A DNA stretch of 64,000 nt from Saccharopolyspora thermophila (GTDB taxonomy: Bacteria > Actinomycetota > Actinomycetes > Mycobacteriales > Pseudonocardiaceae): NCBI RefSeq assembly GCF_014646075.1, contig NZ_BMMT01000013.1:1-64000 (forward strand). Direction: 5' to 3'. Under the pieces are notes generated by a model. That model was not told where the DNA came from. It ran no database searches and saw only the letters and a list, made by a program, of their open reading frames with translations. A program made the position numbers and the translations under genes. Numbering within the stretch: position 1 is the stretch's first letter; every line of letters starts with the position of its first letter. This document shows positions 27,026 through 40,303 of the stretch, piece by piece.

Positions 27026-27990
27026 GCGGCGAGCTGCGCGCGGTCGCGCTCGGCGGCGGGCACGGGCTGCAGGCGACCCTGTCGGCGCTGCGCCGGATCA
27101 CCGCGGACGTGACCGCCGTGGTGACCGTCGCCGACGACGGCGGGTCGTCCGGTCGCCTGCGCCGCGAGCTGGGCATGCTGCCCCCGGGCGATTTGCGCAA
27201 GGCTCTCGCCGCGCTGGCCGGCACCGACGCCGACGGCAGCCTGTGGGCGACGGTGTTCGAACACCGCTTCGGCGGCACCGGCGCGCTTGCCGGGCACGCG
27301 GTCGGCAACCTGGTGCTGGCCGGGCTGCTCGACGTGCTGGGCGATCCGGTGGCGGTGCTGGACCAGGCGTGCCGCCTGCTCGGCGTGCGCGGGCGGGTGC
27401 TGCCGATGTCGACCGAGCCGCTGGACATGGCCGCCGACGTCGTCGGACTGGACTCCGACCCGGACGCGGTACGCACGATCAGGGGACAGGTGGCCATCGC
27501 CAGTACGCCCGGACGAGTGAAACAGGTGCGCCTGTCGGCGAACGGCAACGCCGAACCGACCGCCTGTCCGGAGGCCGTGCAGGCCGTGCTGGACGCCGAT
27601 CTGGTGCTGCTCGGACCGGGCTCGTGGTTCACCAGCGTGCTGCCACACCTGCTGGTCCCGGAGCTACACGAGGCCATGGTCACCACCTCCGCGCGGCGCT
27701 TCGTGGTGCTCAACCTCGTGCCGCAACCAGGCGAGACAGCGGGCTTCTCCCCCGAGCAGCACCTCGACGTACTCTCGCAGCACGCGCCTCGGCTGCGGGT
27801 CGACGCGGTGCTGGCCGACGCGGACTCGGTGCCCACCCCGGACCGGCTTCGCGCTGCGGCCGCCGCGCTGGGTGCGCAGACTGTGCTGGACAAGATCGCC
27901 GCGCCCGCCTTACCGGGACGGCACGACCCGCACGCGCTCGCGGCGAGCCTGCGGGCCGCACTGGAGAGGAGGACGGACCGGTGGCGATGA
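27022..27990 (+). CDS. yvcK: Gluconeogenesis factor YvcK/CuvA (CofD-like)
   Basis: The 322-residue protein is in the CofD/UPF0052 family: [67 protein letters not shown] and [17 protein letters not shown]. YvcK homologues bind UDP-sugars and affect cell shape and growth on gluconeogenic carbon. In mycobacteria the protein (CuvA) localises to growth sites. GTG 27022 overlaps the rapZ stop, and its end overlaps whiA by ten bases, giving one coupled uvrC-rapZ-yvcK-whiA unit. Confidence 0.95.
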   Translation: MSGELRAVALGGGHGLQATLSALRRITADVTAVVTVADDGGSSGRLRRELGMLPPGDLRKALAALAGTDADGSLWATVFEHRFGGTGALAGHAVGNLVLAGLLDVLGDPVAVLDQACRLLGVRGRVLPMSTEPLDMAADVVGLDSDPDAVRTIRGQVAIASTPGRVKQVRLSANGNAEPTACPEAVQAVLDADLVLLGPGSWFTSVLPHLLVPELHEAMVTTSARRFVVLNLVPQPGETAGFSPEQHLDVLSQHAPRLRVDAVLADADSVPTPDRLRAAAAALGAQTVLDKIAAPALPGRHDPHALAASLRAALERRTDRWR

Positions 27991-28967
27991 CCGCGGCGGT
28001 CAAGGACGAGTTGAGCCGGTTGCCAGTGACGAAGACGTGCTGTCGACGGGCCGAGGTGTCCTCGTTGCTGCGCTTCGCCGGCGGACTGCACATCGTTGCG
28101 GGCCGGGTGGTGATCGAGGCAGAACTGGACAGCGGCTCCACGGCGCGCCGGCTCCGCAAGGAGATCCACGAGCTGTTCGGGCACCACTCCGACGTCCACG
28201 TGATCACCTCCGGCGGACTGCGCAAGGGCACCCGCTACGTGGTGCGGGTGGTCAAGGACGGCGAGGGGCTCGCCCGGCAGACCGGGCTGCTGGACCCGCG
28301 CGGCCGCCCGGTGCGCGGTCTGCCCGCGCACGTCGTCTCCGGCGGGGCGTGCGACGCGGAGGCCGCCTGGCGCGGCGCGTTCCTGGCGCACGGTTCGCTG
28401 ACCGAGCCGGGCCGGTCCTCGTCGATGGAGGTCACCTGCCCGGGCCCGGAGGCGGCGCTGGCGCTGGTCGGTGCGGCCCGGCGGATCGGGGTGGCGGCCA
28501 AGTCCCGTGAGGTGCGCGGCGCGGACCGCGTGGTGGTGCGCGACGGCGACGCCATCGGCGCCCTGCTGACCCGGCTCGGCGCGCACTCCAGCGTGCTGGC
28601 CTGGGAGGAGCGGCGGATGCGCCGTGAGGTGCGGGCCACCGCCAACCGGCTGGCCAACTTCGACGACGCCAACCTGCGCCGCTCGGCCCGCGCGGCGGTC
28701 GCCGCTGCGGCCCGCGTGGAGCGCGCGCTCGAGCTGCTGGGCGCGTCCGCGCCGGAGCACCTGATGATGGCGGGCAAGCTGCGGTTGGCGCACCGGCAGG
28801 CGTCGCTGGAGGAGCTCGGCCAGCTCGCCGACCCGCCGATGACCAAGGACGCGGTGGCCGGCCGGATCCGCCGCCTGCTGGCGATGGCCGACAAGCGCGC
28901 CCGCGAACTCGGGGTGCCGGACACCGAATCCGCGGTCACCGCGGAAATGCTCGAAGCCGAAGCCTGA
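27981..28967 (+). CDS. whiA: Sporulation/cell-division regulator WhiA
   Basis: WhiA is a DNA-binding regulator with a LAGLIDADG homing-endonuclease-like domain and a C-terminal helix-turn-helix; in Streptomyces it acts with WhiB in sporulation. The 328-residue protein reads [67 protein letters not shown] and [25 protein letters not shown], all highly conserved. GTG 27981 gives the usual V/M-A-M-T start after a GGAGAGGAGGAC stretch. It is last in its operon. Confidence 0.97.
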   Translation: MAMTAAVKDELSRLPVTKTCCRRAEVSSLLRFAGGLHIVAGRVVIEAELDSGSTARRLRKEIHELFGHHSDVHVITSGGLRKGTRYVVRVVKDGEGLARQTGLLDPRGRPVRGLPAHVVSGGACDAEAAWRGAFLAHGSLTEPGRSSSMEVTCPGPEAALALVGAARRIGVAAKSREVRGADRVVVRDGDAIGALLTRLGAHSSVLAWEERRMRREVRATANRLANFDDANLRRSARAAVAAAARVERALELLGASAPEHLMMAGKLRLAHRQASLEELGQLADPPMTKDAVAGRIRRLLAMADKRARELGVPDTESAVTAEMLEAEA

Positions 28968-30297
<1,330 letters not shown>

Positions 30298-30481
30298 GCG
30301 TTCCGGGCTCGTTTCGCGCAGCGGTGCGGGTAGCGGGACCGCAGGAGTGTTCGGGATCGGCGGACTCGACCGGACGCGGCGTCCGGGCTGTCCTCGCGAG
30401 AGGGCTTCTGAGATCCCGCGGCGGTGCCGGTTGCGCAGGTGGGCCAAGCGGCTTCGCCGCTGGCAAGGACCAGTCCCGGAA

Positions 30482-30524
30482 GGCCCGCACGAGCTGGTGC
30501 GACAGACTCCGGCTCGTGCGGGCC
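30482..30524 (+). terminator. Strong hairpin between gap and pgk
   Basis: GGCCCGCACGAGC (30482-30494) pairs perfectly with GCTCGTGCGGGCC (30512-30524) across 17 nt. It is 27 nt before the pgk start and has no T-tract, so it could be a terminator, an attenuator or an RNA-processing block separating gap from pgk. Confidence 0.7.
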
Positions 30525-30550
30525 CTCTCATCACTGCGTAGGAGCAGAGC

Positions 30551-31753
30551 GTGAAGAACCTCGACGACCTGCTGTCCGAGGGCGTTCGGGGTCGGCGCGT
30601 CCTGGTGCGTGCCGACCTCAACGTCCCGCTGGACGGCGAGAAGATCACCGACGACGGCCGGGTGCGCGCCTCCCTGCCGACCATCCGCAGGCTCACCGAG
30701 GCCGGCGCCCAGGTGGTGCTCACCGCGCACCTCGGTCGCCCCAAGGGCGAGCCCGACCCGAAGTTCTCGCTGGCGCCGGTGGCCCGCCGCCTCGGCGAGC
30801 TGCTCGGCACCGACGTCCCGCTGGCCGGTGACCTGGTCGGCGACTCCGCGAAGTCCGTAATCGCCGGACTCGCCGACGGCTCGGTGGCGCTGCTGGAGAA
30901 CGTCCGCTTCGACGGCCGCGAGACCAGCAAGGACGACGCCGAGCGCGGCGCACTGGCCGACGAGCTGGCCGCGTTGGTCGGTCCGCAGGCGGCGTTCGTC
31001 TCCGACGGCTTCGGTGTGGTGCACCGCAAGCAGGCGTCGGTCTACGACGTCGCCAAGCGGCTGCCCGCCTACGCCGGTGGCCTGGTGCTGGCCGAGGTCG
31101 AGGTGCTGCGCACCCTGACCGGCGACCCGAAGCGCCCGTACGCGGTGGTGCTCGGCGGCTCCAAGGTCTCCGACAAGCTGGGCGTCATCAAGGCGCTGCT
31201 GCCCAAGGTCGACAAGCTGCTCATCGGCGGCGGCATGGCCTACACGTTCCTGGCCGCGCAGGGCCACGGCGTGGGCAGGTCGCTGCTGCAGGAGGACCAG
31301 ATCGCCGCCACGAAGCAGCTGCTGGACGAGCACGGCGACAAGCTGGTGCTGCCGGTGGACGTGGTGGTGGCCGACCGGTTCGCCGCCGACGCCGACAAGC
31401 GGGTCGTGGCCGCCGACGCGATCCCGGCCGACTGGATGGGGCTGGACATCGGGCCGCGCAGCGTCGAGCTGTTCGCCGGGGTCCTCGCCGGGGCGGGCAC
31501 GGTGTTCTGGAACGGCCCGGCCGGGGTGTTCGAGTTCCTGGCATTCGCCGACGGCACCCGCGGTATCGCGCAGGCCATCGTGGACTCCGACGCGTTCAGC
31601 GTGGTCGGCGGTGGTGACTCGGCTGCCGCGGTGCGCACCCTGGGTCTGCCGGAGGACGGTTTCTCGCACATCTCGACCGGCGGCGGCGCGTCACTGGAGT
31701 ACCTGGAAGGCAAGGACCTGCCCGGAGTGGCCGTCCTGGAAGGTGAGCGCTGA
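30551..31753 (+). CDS. pgk: Phosphoglycerate kinase
   Basis: Pgk transfers phosphate from 1,3-bisphosphoglycerate to ADP. The 400-residue protein shows [63 protein letters not shown] and the hinge/ATP segment [10 protein letters not shown]...[16 protein letters not shown]. All signatures are intact and the length is normal. GTG 30551 follows TAGGAGC. The tpiA start is two bases after its stop. Confidence 0.98.
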   Translation: MKNLDDLLSEGVRGRRVLVRADLNVPLDGEKITDDGRVRASLPTIRRLTEAGAQVVLTAHLGRPKGEPDPKFSLAPVARRLGELLGTDVPLAGDLVGDSAKSVIAGLADGSVALLENVRFDGRETSKDDAERGALADELAALVGPQAAFVSDGFGVVHRKQASVYDVAKRLPAYAGGLVLAEVEVLRTLTGDPKRPYAVVLGGSKVSDKLGVIKALLPKVDKLLIGGGMAYTFLAAQGHGVGRSLLQEDQIAATKQLLDEHGDKLVLPVDVVVADRFAADADKRVVAADAIPADWMGLDIGPRSVELFAGVLAGAGTVFWNGPAGVFEFLAFADGTRGIAQAIVDSDAFSVVGGGDSAAAVRTLGLPEDGFSHISTGGGASLEYLEGKDLPGVAVLEGER

Positions 31754-31755
31754 AC

Positions 31756-32541
31756 ATGGCCAGGCAGCCCCTGATCGCCGGCAACTGGAAGATGAACCTC
31801 AACCACCTCGAGGCCATCGCCCTGGTGCAGAAGGTCGCCTTCGCGTTGCCGGAGAAGTACTTCAGCAAGGTGGAGGTGGCCGTGCTGCCGCCGTACACCG
31901 ACATCCGCAGTGTGCAGACGCTCGTCGACGGCGACAAGCTGCTGCTCAGGTACGGCGCGCAGGACATCTCCGAGCACGACTCGGGCGCCTACACCGGTGA
32001 CGTGTCCGGGCCGATGCTGGCCAAGCTCGGCTGCACCTACGTGGTGGTCGGCCACTCGGAGCGGCGCGAGTACCACGGCGAGACCGACGAGCTCGTCAAC
32101 AAGAAGGTGCGGGCCACGCTCAAGCACGGCATGTCGCCGATCCTGTGCGTCGGCGAGCAGCTGGACGTGCGCGAGGCGGGCAACCACGTCGAGCACTGCA
32201 CCGCGCAGCTGATCAACGGGCTCAAGGGCCTCAAGGCCGAGCAGGTGCGGCAGGTCGTGGTGGCCTACGAGCCGGTGTGGGCCATCGGTACCGGCAAGGT
32301 GGCCACCGCCTCGGACGCGCAGGAGGTCTGCGCGGCGCTGCGGGCGGCGTTGGCCGACAAGTACGGCAAGGAGATCGCCGACGAGGTGCGGGTGCTCTAC
32401 GGCGGCTCGGTGAAGTCGAGCAACATCGGCGACCTGATCGCCCAGCCGGACGTGGACGGGGCGCTGGTCGGCGGCGCGAGCCTCAACGGCGACGAGTTCG
32501 CCAAGCTCTCCGCGATGGCGGCGGGCGGGCCACTCCCGTGA
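31756..32541 (+). CDS. tpiA: Triose-phosphate isomerase
   Basis: This enzyme interconverts the two triose phosphates. The 261-residue barrel has [16 protein letters not shown] (Asn and catalytic Lys), [13 protein letters not shown] (catalytic His), [15 protein letters not shown] (catalytic Glu) and [11 protein letters not shown] (phosphate-binding loop). It is the last gene of the pgk-tpiA unit and is followed by a large nested terminator. Confidence 0.98.
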   Translation: MARQPLIAGNWKMNLNHLEAIALVQKVAFALPEKYFSKVEVAVLPPYTDIRSVQTLVDGDKLLLRYGAQDISEHDSGAYTGDVSGPMLAKLGCTYVVVGHSERREYHGETDELVNKKVRATLKHGMSPILCVGEQLDVREAGNHVEHCTAQLINGLKGLKAEQVRQVVVAYEPVWAIGTGKVATASDAQEVCAALRAALADKYGKEIADEVRVLYGGSVKSSNIGDLIAQPDVDGALVGGASLNGDEFAKLSAMAAGGPLP

Positions 32542-32550
32542 TCCCGATCG

Positions 32551-32616
32551 GGTGAAGTGTGCGGGGCGCCCTTCGTCGAGCGACGGGCTGACGGGCGCCC
32601 CGCACCGGCCTTCACC
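32551..32616 (+). terminator. Nested terminator of the pgk-tpiA unit
   Basis: GTGCGGGGCGCCC (32559-32571) pairs perfectly with GGGCGCCCCGCAC (32593-32605). Outer arms GGTGAAG (32551-32557) and CTTCACC (32610-32616) also pair, and the loop holds a small CGTCG/CGACG stem. The result is an unusually stable structure ten bases after tpiA. Confidence 0.88.
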
Positions 32617-32744
32617 CCACCCCCGACGTGCTCCCGGCTGCCGGGTGTGGGAGCGTTCGGGCGGCAATGGGGGTGGATGGTGGTCAACTCACTGTTGGCG
32701 CCCCGGTACGCTTGGTGGCGAACCGCTGTGCGAACGAGGACGTG

Positions 32745-32978
32745 ATGACTCTTTTCCTGCAGATCATGTTGATCGTGACGAGTGTGCTGCTGGTGCTGCT
32801 GGTGCTGCTGCACCGGGCCAAGGGTGGCGGACTCTCCTCGCTGTTCGGCGGCGGTGTGCAGTCCAACCTGGCCGGCTCCAGCGTGGCGGAGAAGAACCTC
32901 GACCGCATGACGTTGTTCGTCATGGCACTGTGGGTCATCTCCATCGTCGGCGTCGGCCTGTTGATCAAGATCGGTTGA
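32745..32978 (+). CDS. secG: Protein translocase subunit SecG
   Basis: SecG is the small accessory subunit of the SecYEG channel in the cytoplasmic membrane. The 77-residue protein has two hydrophobic helices (LFLQIMLIVTSVLLVLLVLLH and LFVMALWVISIVGVGLLIKI) separated by the conserved KGGGLSSLFGGGVQSNLAGSSVAEKNLDR loop. ATG 32745 has GAGGA just upstream; the longer in-frame extension is not conserved. TACGCT (32707-32712) is a possible -10. The stop codon lies inside the downstream hairpin. Confidence 0.93.
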   Translation: MTLFLQIMLIVTSVLLVLLVLLHRAKGGGLSSLFGGGVQSNLAGSSVAEKNLDRMTLFVMALWVISIVGVGLLIKIG

Positions 32979-33007
32979 TCGGTCGGCAACCTGCCGGTCG
33001 ATCAACC
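32973..33007 (+). terminator. Terminator overlapping the secG stop codon
   Basis: GGTTGATCG (32973-32981) pairs with CGATCAACC (32999-33007). The left arm contains the secG TGA, so the terminator begins within the coding region. Confidence 0.75.
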
Positions 33008-33034
33008 CGGGGTCGCAATGGTGGGTGAGGATGG

Positions 33035-33379
33035 ATGACTGGTGGTAACGCCATTCGCGGCACGCGCGTGGGCTCGGGCCCCACGATCGGCGAGTCGGAG
33101 CGGGGGGAAGCCGCGCCGCGCAAGCGGATCGACTACTGGTGCGCGAACGGCCACCACATCCGGCCGTCGTTCGCGCTGGATGCCGAGGTGCCGGAGGAAT
33201 GGGACTGCCCCCGGTGCGGTCTGCCCGCGGGGCTGGACAAGGACAACCCACCCGCAGCGCGGCGCAACGAGCCGTACAAGAGTCACCTCGCGTACGTCAA
33301 GGAGCGGCGCAGCGACGCTGACGGGATGGCCATCCTGGAGGAAGCGCTGAACAAGCTCAAGGAGCGCAAGGGCCGCTGA
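33035..33379 (+). CDS. rbpA: RNA polymerase-binding protein RbpA
   Basis: RbpA is an actinobacterial protein that binds the principal sigma factor and RNA polymerase and stabilises open promoter complexes. The 114-residue protein has an N-terminal tail ([10 protein letters not shown]), a zinc-ribbon-like core with Cys36, His40, Cys58 and Cys61 (YWCANGHH...EWDCPRCG), a basic linker and the sigma-interaction helix [23 protein letters not shown]. It retains all the zinc ligands, as in Streptomyces RbpA, while the mycobacterial protein has lost them. ATG 33035 is preceded by GTGAGGATG. A paralogue may exist elsewhere in the genome. Confidence 0.9.
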   Translation: MTGGNAIRGTRVGSGPTIGESERGEAAPRKRIDYWCANGHHIRPSFALDAEVPEEWDCPRCGLPAGLDKDNPPAARRNEPYKSHLAYVKERRSDADGMAILEEALNKLKERKGR

Positions 33380-33401
33380 CGGGAGATGTTTTCGCAGGTG
33401 G

Positions 33402-33439
33402 TCCCGTAGCGGAACGGCAGACGTCTGCTCGCTACGGGA
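33402..33439 (+). terminator. Double-stem terminator after rbpA
   Basis: TCCCGTAGCG (33402-33411) pairs with CGCTACGGGA (33430-33439); the loop itself contains the perfect palindrome GCAGACGTCTGC (33417-33428), giving a stacked two-stem hairpin. Confidence 0.8.
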
Positions 33440-33635
33440 TCGCCGACATCCAAGGCAGCCTGTTCACCACGTCGGCGCGGGTCCTCGAGCGCCTGGCGCG
33501 TTGTGCCTCGCGCCTGCGGTTGTGCGGTGGTGGCACGCGGCCTGCGCCACGTGTGGTGTTGATCGCGGTGGTGTGCGGGTGGGTGCTGCTGGTCGGTACG
33601 CTCACCGTCCACGTATCGGCGACCCGGAGGGACTC

Positions 33636-34109
33636 ATGACTCTGACCACCGCTGATCTCGCGGACCGCGAAGGTTCCGAGGTGCGCAGCTGCGACGTGCA
33701 GTTCCGGAACCTGGGTGGGCGCACCGCGTTCGCTGGGCAGATTCGCACCGTTACGTGCTTTCAGGACAACGCGCTGCTCAAGAAGGTGCTCTCCGAGCCG
33801 GGGGAGGGCCGCGTGCTGGTGATCGACGGCGGCGGCTCGCTGCACACCGCGCTGATCGGCGACGTGATCGCCGAGATCGGCCGCTCCAACGGCTGGAGCG
33901 GCGTGATCGTCAACGGCGCGGTCCGCGACTCGGCGGTGCTGGCCGGAATGGACTTCGGCGTCAAGGCCCTCGGCACCAACCCGCGCAAGAGCACCAAGAC
34001 CGGGGAGGGCACCGTGGACGAGGTCGTCGAACTGGGCGGCGTCCGGTTCGTCCCGGGCGAGTACGTGGTCGCCGACCACGACGGCGTCGTGGTGGTCACC
34101 GAGCTGTAG
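33636..34109 (+). CDS. rraA: RraA-family protein (RNase E regulator / HMG aldolase fold)
   Basis: The 157-residue protein matches the RraA family and closely resembles the mycobacterial member Rv3853: [91 protein letters not shown]. RraA inhibits RNase E in E. coli; other members are 4-hydroxy-4-methyl-2-oxoglutarate aldolases, so either role is possible. ATG 33636 follows CGGAGGGA. TACGCT (33597-33602) is a candidate -10. It is convergent with pgl over a terminator. Confidence 0.9.
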   Translation: MTLTTADLADREGSEVRSCDVQFRNLGGRTAFAGQIRTVTCFQDNALLKKVLSEPGEGRVLVIDGGGSLHTALIGDVIAEIGRSNGWSGVIVNGAVRDSAVLAGMDFGVKALGTNPRKSTKTGEGTVDEVVELGGVRFVPGEYVVADHDGVVVVTEL

Positions 34110-34138
34110 TTCCCCGGCCGGGCGCTCCAGGTACGTGA

Positions 34139-34178
34139 GAGGGGCGCTCCCCGCCCAGCTCGGCGGCGAGCGCCCCTC
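34139..34178. terminator. Bidirectional terminator between rraA and pgl
   Basis: GAGGGGCGCTC (34139-34149) and GAGCGCCCCTC (34168-34178) form a perfect 11-bp stem between convergent genes. Confidence 0.88.
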
Positions 34179-34185
34179 GCGCGGG

Positions 34186-34950
34186 TCAGCTTCCCGTGGG
34201 AAGGGCGGACGCCGCCTCGGCGTCCAGCAGCCACAGGGTGCGGTGGCGGCCGCGGGCCCCCGCCGCCGGGATGTCCACCGGCTTCGCGCCGCCCAGGGCC
34301 GCCGCCACCGGCTTGGCCTTGGCCGCGCCCGTCGTCATCAGCCAGACCTCGTCCGCGGCCTGGATCGCCGGGAGCGTCAGGGAGACGCGGGTCGGCGGGG
34401 GCTTCGGGCAGTCGTGCACCCCCACCACCGTGCGCTCGGTCTCCTGCACGTACGGCGTGTCCGGGAACAGCGAGGCCGTGTGGCCCTCCTCACCCACGCC
34501 GAGGAGCAGGACGTCGAAGTGCGGCACCGCGATGTCGGTGCTGTGCTCCGCCGTCGCCGCCAGGACCTCCGCGTAGTGTGCCGCCGCCGCGTCGGCGTCG
34601 TCGTCGAACCTGCCGCCCGACGGCGCCATCGCGTGCACCCGCTCCGGCGAGATGCCGACGTGGTCGAGCAGCGCCCGGCGGGCCTGGGTCTCGTTGCGGT
34701 CCGGGTGCCCGTTCGGCAGGAACCGCTCGTCGCCCCAGAACACCTCCACGTTCGCCCAGTCCACCGCGTCGCGGGCCGGCGAGTCGCGGACCTGCTCCAG
34801 CACGGCGATGCCGGTGCGGCCACCGGTGAGCACCACCGACGCCACCCCGTACGCGGCCTGCGCGTCGACCAGCCTGGTGATCAACCGGGCCGCCGCCGCG
34901 GCCGCCAGCAGCTCACCGGTGGCGTGCACCACCACCTCCGGGCACGTCAT
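34186..34950 (-). CDS. pgl: 6-phosphogluconolactonase
   Basis: Pgl hydrolyses 6-phosphogluconolactone, the product of Zwf. The 254-residue protein of the DevB/SOL family reads SVVLTGGRTGIAVLE, VEVFWGDERFLPNGHPDRNETQARRALLDHVG, FDVLLLGVGEEGHTASLFPDTP and VSLTLPAIQAADEVWLMTTGAAKA, covering the phosphate-binding loops. ATG 34950 overlaps the opcA stop (ATGA). It is the last gene of the leftward tkt-tal-pgi-zwf-opcA-pgl cluster. Confidence 0.96.
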   Translation of the reverse strand: MTCPEVVVHATGELLAAAAAARLITRLVDAQAAYGVASVVLTGGRTGIAVLEQVRDSPARDAVDWANVEVFWGDERFLPNGHPDRNETQARRALLDHVGISPERVHAMAPSGGRFDDDADAAAAHYAEVLAATAEHSTDIAVPHFDVLLLGVGEEGHTASLFPDTPYVQETERTVVGVHDCPKPPPTRVSLTLPAIQAADEVWLMTTGAAKAKPVAAALGGAKPVDIPAAGARGRHRTLWLLDAEAASALPTGS

Positions 34951-35905
34951 GACGACACCCCGGCGTCCACCGGCTGCTCGGCCTGCTGTTCGCCGCGCAC
35001 GATCTTGTCCAGGCCACCCAGGGTGGTCTCGTAGATCTCGTCCGCGTCCAGGCGGCGCAGCTCCTCGGCCAGGCAGTCGCGCACCTCGCGGCGCTGTAAC
35101 GACACCCGGCGCACCGGCTGGCCCGGCTGGGTCAGCGAGCCGACCTTGCCGTCCGGGCGGACGATCTCCACGTTCCCCGACGGCCGCTCCAGCACCGCCG
35201 AGACGATGCCCGGACCACGCGGGTGGTCCACCCGGCGCACCGGGATGTCCAGGTAGCTCGCCAGCCACGCGGCCAGCAGGTCCGTCGACGGCGAGTCCGC
35301 GGCCCCGGTGACCGTCGCCGCGGTGACCGGCTCGTGCGGCGGCAGGTCCAGCGCCGCCGCCAGCACCGCGCGCCACGACGTCAACCGGGTCCACGCCAGG
35401 TCGGTGTCACCGTCCACGTAGGACCGGGCGCGCTGCTGCAGCGACGCGATCGGGTCCGCCTCGGCCGCCGAGTCGGTGATGCGACGGTGCGACAGCGCGC
35501 CGATCGGGTCCCGGGCCGGAATGTCCGGGGCGTCGGTGGGCCACCAGGCCACCACCGGCGCGTCCGGCAGCAGCAGCGGCACCACCGCGCCCGCGCCCTC
35601 GTCGGCCAGCGGCCCGTACAGCCGCAGCACGATGACCTCCGACGCGCCCGCGTCTCCGCCGATGCGGATCTGGGCGTCCAGCCGCGGCGCGGCCTGCCGC
35701 GCTCCGCTGGCCACCACGATCACCCGGCACGGGTGCTCGCGGCTGGCGTCGTTGGCGGCCTGGATGGCCTTTTCCACCTCGGTGCCGTCGCCGGTGACGA
35801 TCACCAGCGTCAGCACCCGGCCCAGCGCCACGGCACCGCCGGTTTCGCGCAGCTCGACCAGCTTCTTGTTGACCTGCGAAGTGGTGGTGGACGGCAGATC
35901 GATGA

Positions 35906-35909
<4 letters not shown>
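34947..35909 (-). CDS. opcA: G6PDH assembly protein OpcA
   Basis: OpcA is needed for assembly and redox control of glucose-6-phosphate dehydrogenase in cyanobacteria and actinobacteria. The 320-residue protein reads VIIDLPSTTTSQVNKKLVELRETGG, RVLTLVIVTGD, CRVIVVASG, VIVLRLYGPLADEGAGAVVPLLLPDAPVVAWWPTDAPDIPARDPIG, RITDSAAEADP and DTDLAWTRLTSWRA, all typical. GTG 35909 has GGAGGC upstream, giving the conserved start; the longer reading frame is not supported. It overlaps both zwf and pgl by four bases. Confidence 0.95.
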
Positions 35910-37440
<1,531 letters not shown>

Positions 37441-37444
<4 letters not shown>

Positions 37445-39072
37445 TCGTCGCCTCCCTGCGCAAGACCCTGCACGGCCTTCACCAGTTCCACAAGCCCGAC
37501 CGCGCGGTCGGTGAGGTGCAGGCGCAGCACCGGCCGGTTGCGGTCGGCCAGGACCTGACCGTCGCCCAGCGCCTGGGCCCGTTGCAGTCCGGCCAGCGTG
37601 TACGGCCGCCCCGGCACCTCCAGGTCCTGCTCAACACCACCGGTGATCTGCAGGAACACGCCGTTCTGGTGGCCGCCCTTGTGGTACTGGCCGGTGGAGT
37701 GCAAAAACCGCGGGCCCCAGCCGAAGGTGGTCTGCAGCCCGGTGCGGCGCGCCAGCTCCTGGCGCAGCACCGACGCGGAGGCGTCGTCGAGCCGGTCCAG
37801 GTACGCCTGGATCGCCAGGTAGCCGCCCTTCGGCGCGGTGGCCAGCAACGCGCGCAACGCCTCGGTGACGTTGCCGACGCCGGCCGACAGCCAGTCGCCG
37901 GACGGGTGCACCTCGATGGCGCCGTCGACGACCGCGGGCGTCGCGGCCGGGCCACCCGCCGGGCCGTCCAGCAGCGCCCGCGCGGCCTTCTTCGCGGCCT
38001 CCACGTCCGGCTGGTCGAACGGGTTGATGCCCAGTAGGCGACCGGCCAGCGCGGTGGCGAACTCCCACAGCAGGAACAGGCCGCCCAGCGGGCCGGTGGT
38101 GCTGATCTGCGCGCCGCGCACGGCCGGGCCCACGGCCACCGTGGTGGCGTCCGCACCGGTGTCGGCGAACCCGGCGGCGTCGGTGCTCTCCACCACGACC
38201 GGCAGCAGACCGGTGCCGTTCTTGCCGGTCGACTCGGCGATCAGCTGCTCCGCCCAGTCGCCGAAGCCGGTGATGCCGGAGCCGGTGTCGGCGAACACGA
38301 CCTTCTCGGCGCCGCGGGCGTGCGCCGCCCCCAGCGCCGCGGCCAGCTGCACCGCCGGGTTGTCGGCGTCGTCGGCGCTCAGCTTCGGGAACGCGGCGGC
38401 GGCGTCGTCCAGCAGCGCGGCCACGTCGGCCCCGGCCAGCCCCGCCGGGACCAGCCCGAAGGCGGTCAGCGCCGAGTAGCGGCCGCCGACGTGCGGGTCG
38501 GCGGTGAAGACCTTGCGGTAGCCGGCCTCGCGCGCCGCGGTCTCCATCGGTGAGCCCGGGTCGGTGACCACGATGATGCGGGTCACAGGATCGATTCCGT
38601 TTTCGGAAAAGGCTTTCTCGAAGATGCGACGGTGGCTGTCGGTCTCGACGGTGGTGCCCGACTTCGAGGACACGACCAGCACGGTCCGCCGTAGATCACC
38701 GCTCAGCGCGTCGGCGACCTGTCCGGGATCGGTGGTGTCCAGCACGACCAGCGGCACGCCGGCCGTCGCGGTGATCACCTCCGGCGCCAGCGACGAACCA
38801 CCCATCCCGGCCAGCACGACCCGGTCCAGGCCCTCGGCCCGCAGTTCGGCGCGCAGCGCGTCGATCTCGGCCAGCAGCGGGCGGGAGCTCTCGTGCAGCG
38901 TGGTCCAGGACAGCCGGATGGATGCTTCGGACTCGGCGTCCGGACCCCACAGGGTGGCGTCCTGGGCGGCGAGCTTGCTGGCAACCGCGTCGGCGGTCAA
39001 CTGCTCGACCAGCGGTCGGGCCTCGGCCGCCAGCGCCGCATCGGAAATGTCGACAGAAGTATCGGTTGCCAT
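37441..39072 (-). CDS. pgi: Glucose-6-phosphate isomerase (actinobacterial type)
   Basis: Pgi interconverts glucose and fructose 6-phosphates. The 543-residue protein has the SIS-domain features VLAGMGGSSLAPEVI, VVSSKSGTTVETDSHRRIFEKAF and VVTDPGSPMETAARE. It diverges from E. coli Pgi and resembles the Streptomyces-type enzymes found between tal and zwf. The C-terminal half includes LLGINPFDQPDVEAAKKAAR and HSTGQYHKGGHQNGVFLQIT. In mycobacteria pgi lies elsewhere, so its presence here separates this lineage from them. A strong hairpin lies upstream, after tal. Confidence 0.93.
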
Positions 39073-39123
39073 GAACTTCCTTCAGCGCTCGATGGAGTAT
39101 GAAATTCGGTTGCAGTGTCGCCG

Positions 39124-39160
39124 ATCCTGGCCGGTGCGGCAGACGCGCACCGGCCAGGAT
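39124..39160 (-). terminator. Terminator or attenuator between tal and pgi
   Basis: ATCCTGGCCGGTGCG (39124-39138) and CGCACCGGCCAGGAT (39146-39160) form a perfect 15-bp stem with a 7-nt loop, just after the tal stop on the minus strand. It may reduce read-through from tkt-tal into pgi-zwf-opcA-pgl. Confidence 0.85.
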
Positions 39161-39182
39161 TCACCGGCTGGCTGCCGAAGCG

Positions 39183-40289
39183 TTACCTGGCCTGCGCCAG
39201 CTGTTCGCCGACGGTCTGCAACAGCTGCGACCACGACTTCTCGAACTTCTCGACACCTTCGCGCTCGAGCACCGCGAACACGTCGTCGAGGTCGATGCCA
39301 ACCGCGACGAGCTCGTCGAGGACCTGCTGCGAGGCGGCAGCGGTGCCGCTGACCAGGTCACCGCGGATGTTGGCGTGGTCGGCGGTGGCCTGCAGGGTCG
39401 CTTCCGGCATGGTGTTCACCGTGTTCGGCGCGACCAGCTCGTCGACGTAACGGGTGTCCGAGTACGACGGGTCCTTCACGCCGGTGGAGGCCCACAGCGG
39501 GCGCTGCGGCTTCGCCCCGGCCGCCTCCAGCGCCTTCCAGCGCTCGGTGGAGAACACCTCCTGGTAGGCGGCGTAGGCGAGGCGGGCGTTGGCGATCGCG
39601 GCCTTGCCGCGCAGCTTCTCACCACCGGCGATGCCGTCCAGCCGCTTGTCGATCTCAGTGTCCACGCGGGACACGAAGAACGACGCCACCGACGAGATCC
39701 GGCTGATGTCGTGCCCGTTGGCCCTGGCCTGCTCCAGACCGGCCAGGAAGGCGTCCATCACGTCACGGTAGCGCTGCACCGAGAAGATCAGCGTGACGTT
39801 GACGCTCACGCCCTCGGCCAGCACGCGGGTGATCGCCGGCAGGCCCTCCACGGTGGCCGGGATCTTGACCATCAGGTTCGGCCGGTCCACGGTCTTCCAC
39901 AGGTCCAGGGCCTCGGCCACGGTCCGCTCGGTGTCGTGCGCCAGCCGCGGATCGACCTCCAGGGAGACCCGGCCGTCGACGCCGCCGGTGGACTCGTAGA
40001 CGTTGCGGAAGATGTCCGCGGCGTCCCGCACGTCGGCGGTGGTCAGCTCGCGGACCACCTGGTCCACACCGGCACCGCGGGCCGCCAGCTCGCGAACCTT
40101 CTCGTCGTAGTCGGCGGCGTTGGACAGCGCGTTGGCGAAGATCGTCGGGTTGCTGGTGACGCCGACGACCGCCTGCTCGCTGATCAGCTGGGCCAGGTTG
40201 CCCGAGGAGATCCGCTGGCGGGACAGATCGTCCAGCCAGATCGACACCCCGGCCTCGCTGAGCGCCCTGAGGTTCAGGTTGGTGGTCAC
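39183..40289 (-). CDS. tal: Transaldolase
   Basis: Transaldolase transfers dihydroxyacetone units in the non-oxidative pentose phosphate pathway. The 368-residue protein has [47 protein letters not shown] (Schiff-base Lys), [34 protein letters not shown] and [35 protein letters not shown] 40289 follows GGAGGA at seven bases. It is 14 bp after tkt, so they form one transcript. Confidence 0.97.
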   Translation of the reverse strand: MTTNLNLRALSEAGVSIWLDDLSRQRISSGNLAQLISEQAVVGVTSNPTIFANALSNAADYDEKVRELAARGAGVDQVVRELTTADVRDAADIFRNVYESTGGVDGRVSLEVDPRLAHDTERTVAEALDLWKTVDRPNLMVKIPATVEGLPAITRVLAEGVSVNVTLIFSVQRYRDVMDAFLAGLEQARANGHDISRISSVASFFVSRVDTEIDKRLDGIAGGEKLRGKAAIANARLAYAAYQEVFSTERWKALEAAGAKPQRPLWASTGVKDPSYSDTRYVDELVAPNTVNTMPEATLQATADHANIRGDLVSGTAAASQQVLDELVAVGIDLDDVFAVLEREGVEKFEKSWSQLLQTVGEQLAQAR

Positions 40290-40303
40290 AGGTATTCCTC
40301 CGC

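Noticed and set aside
30298-30550. A tRNA or small RNA gene between gap and pgk
   Set aside because: I looked for a cloverleaf and found only the single long hairpin; there is no T-loop or acceptor consensus.
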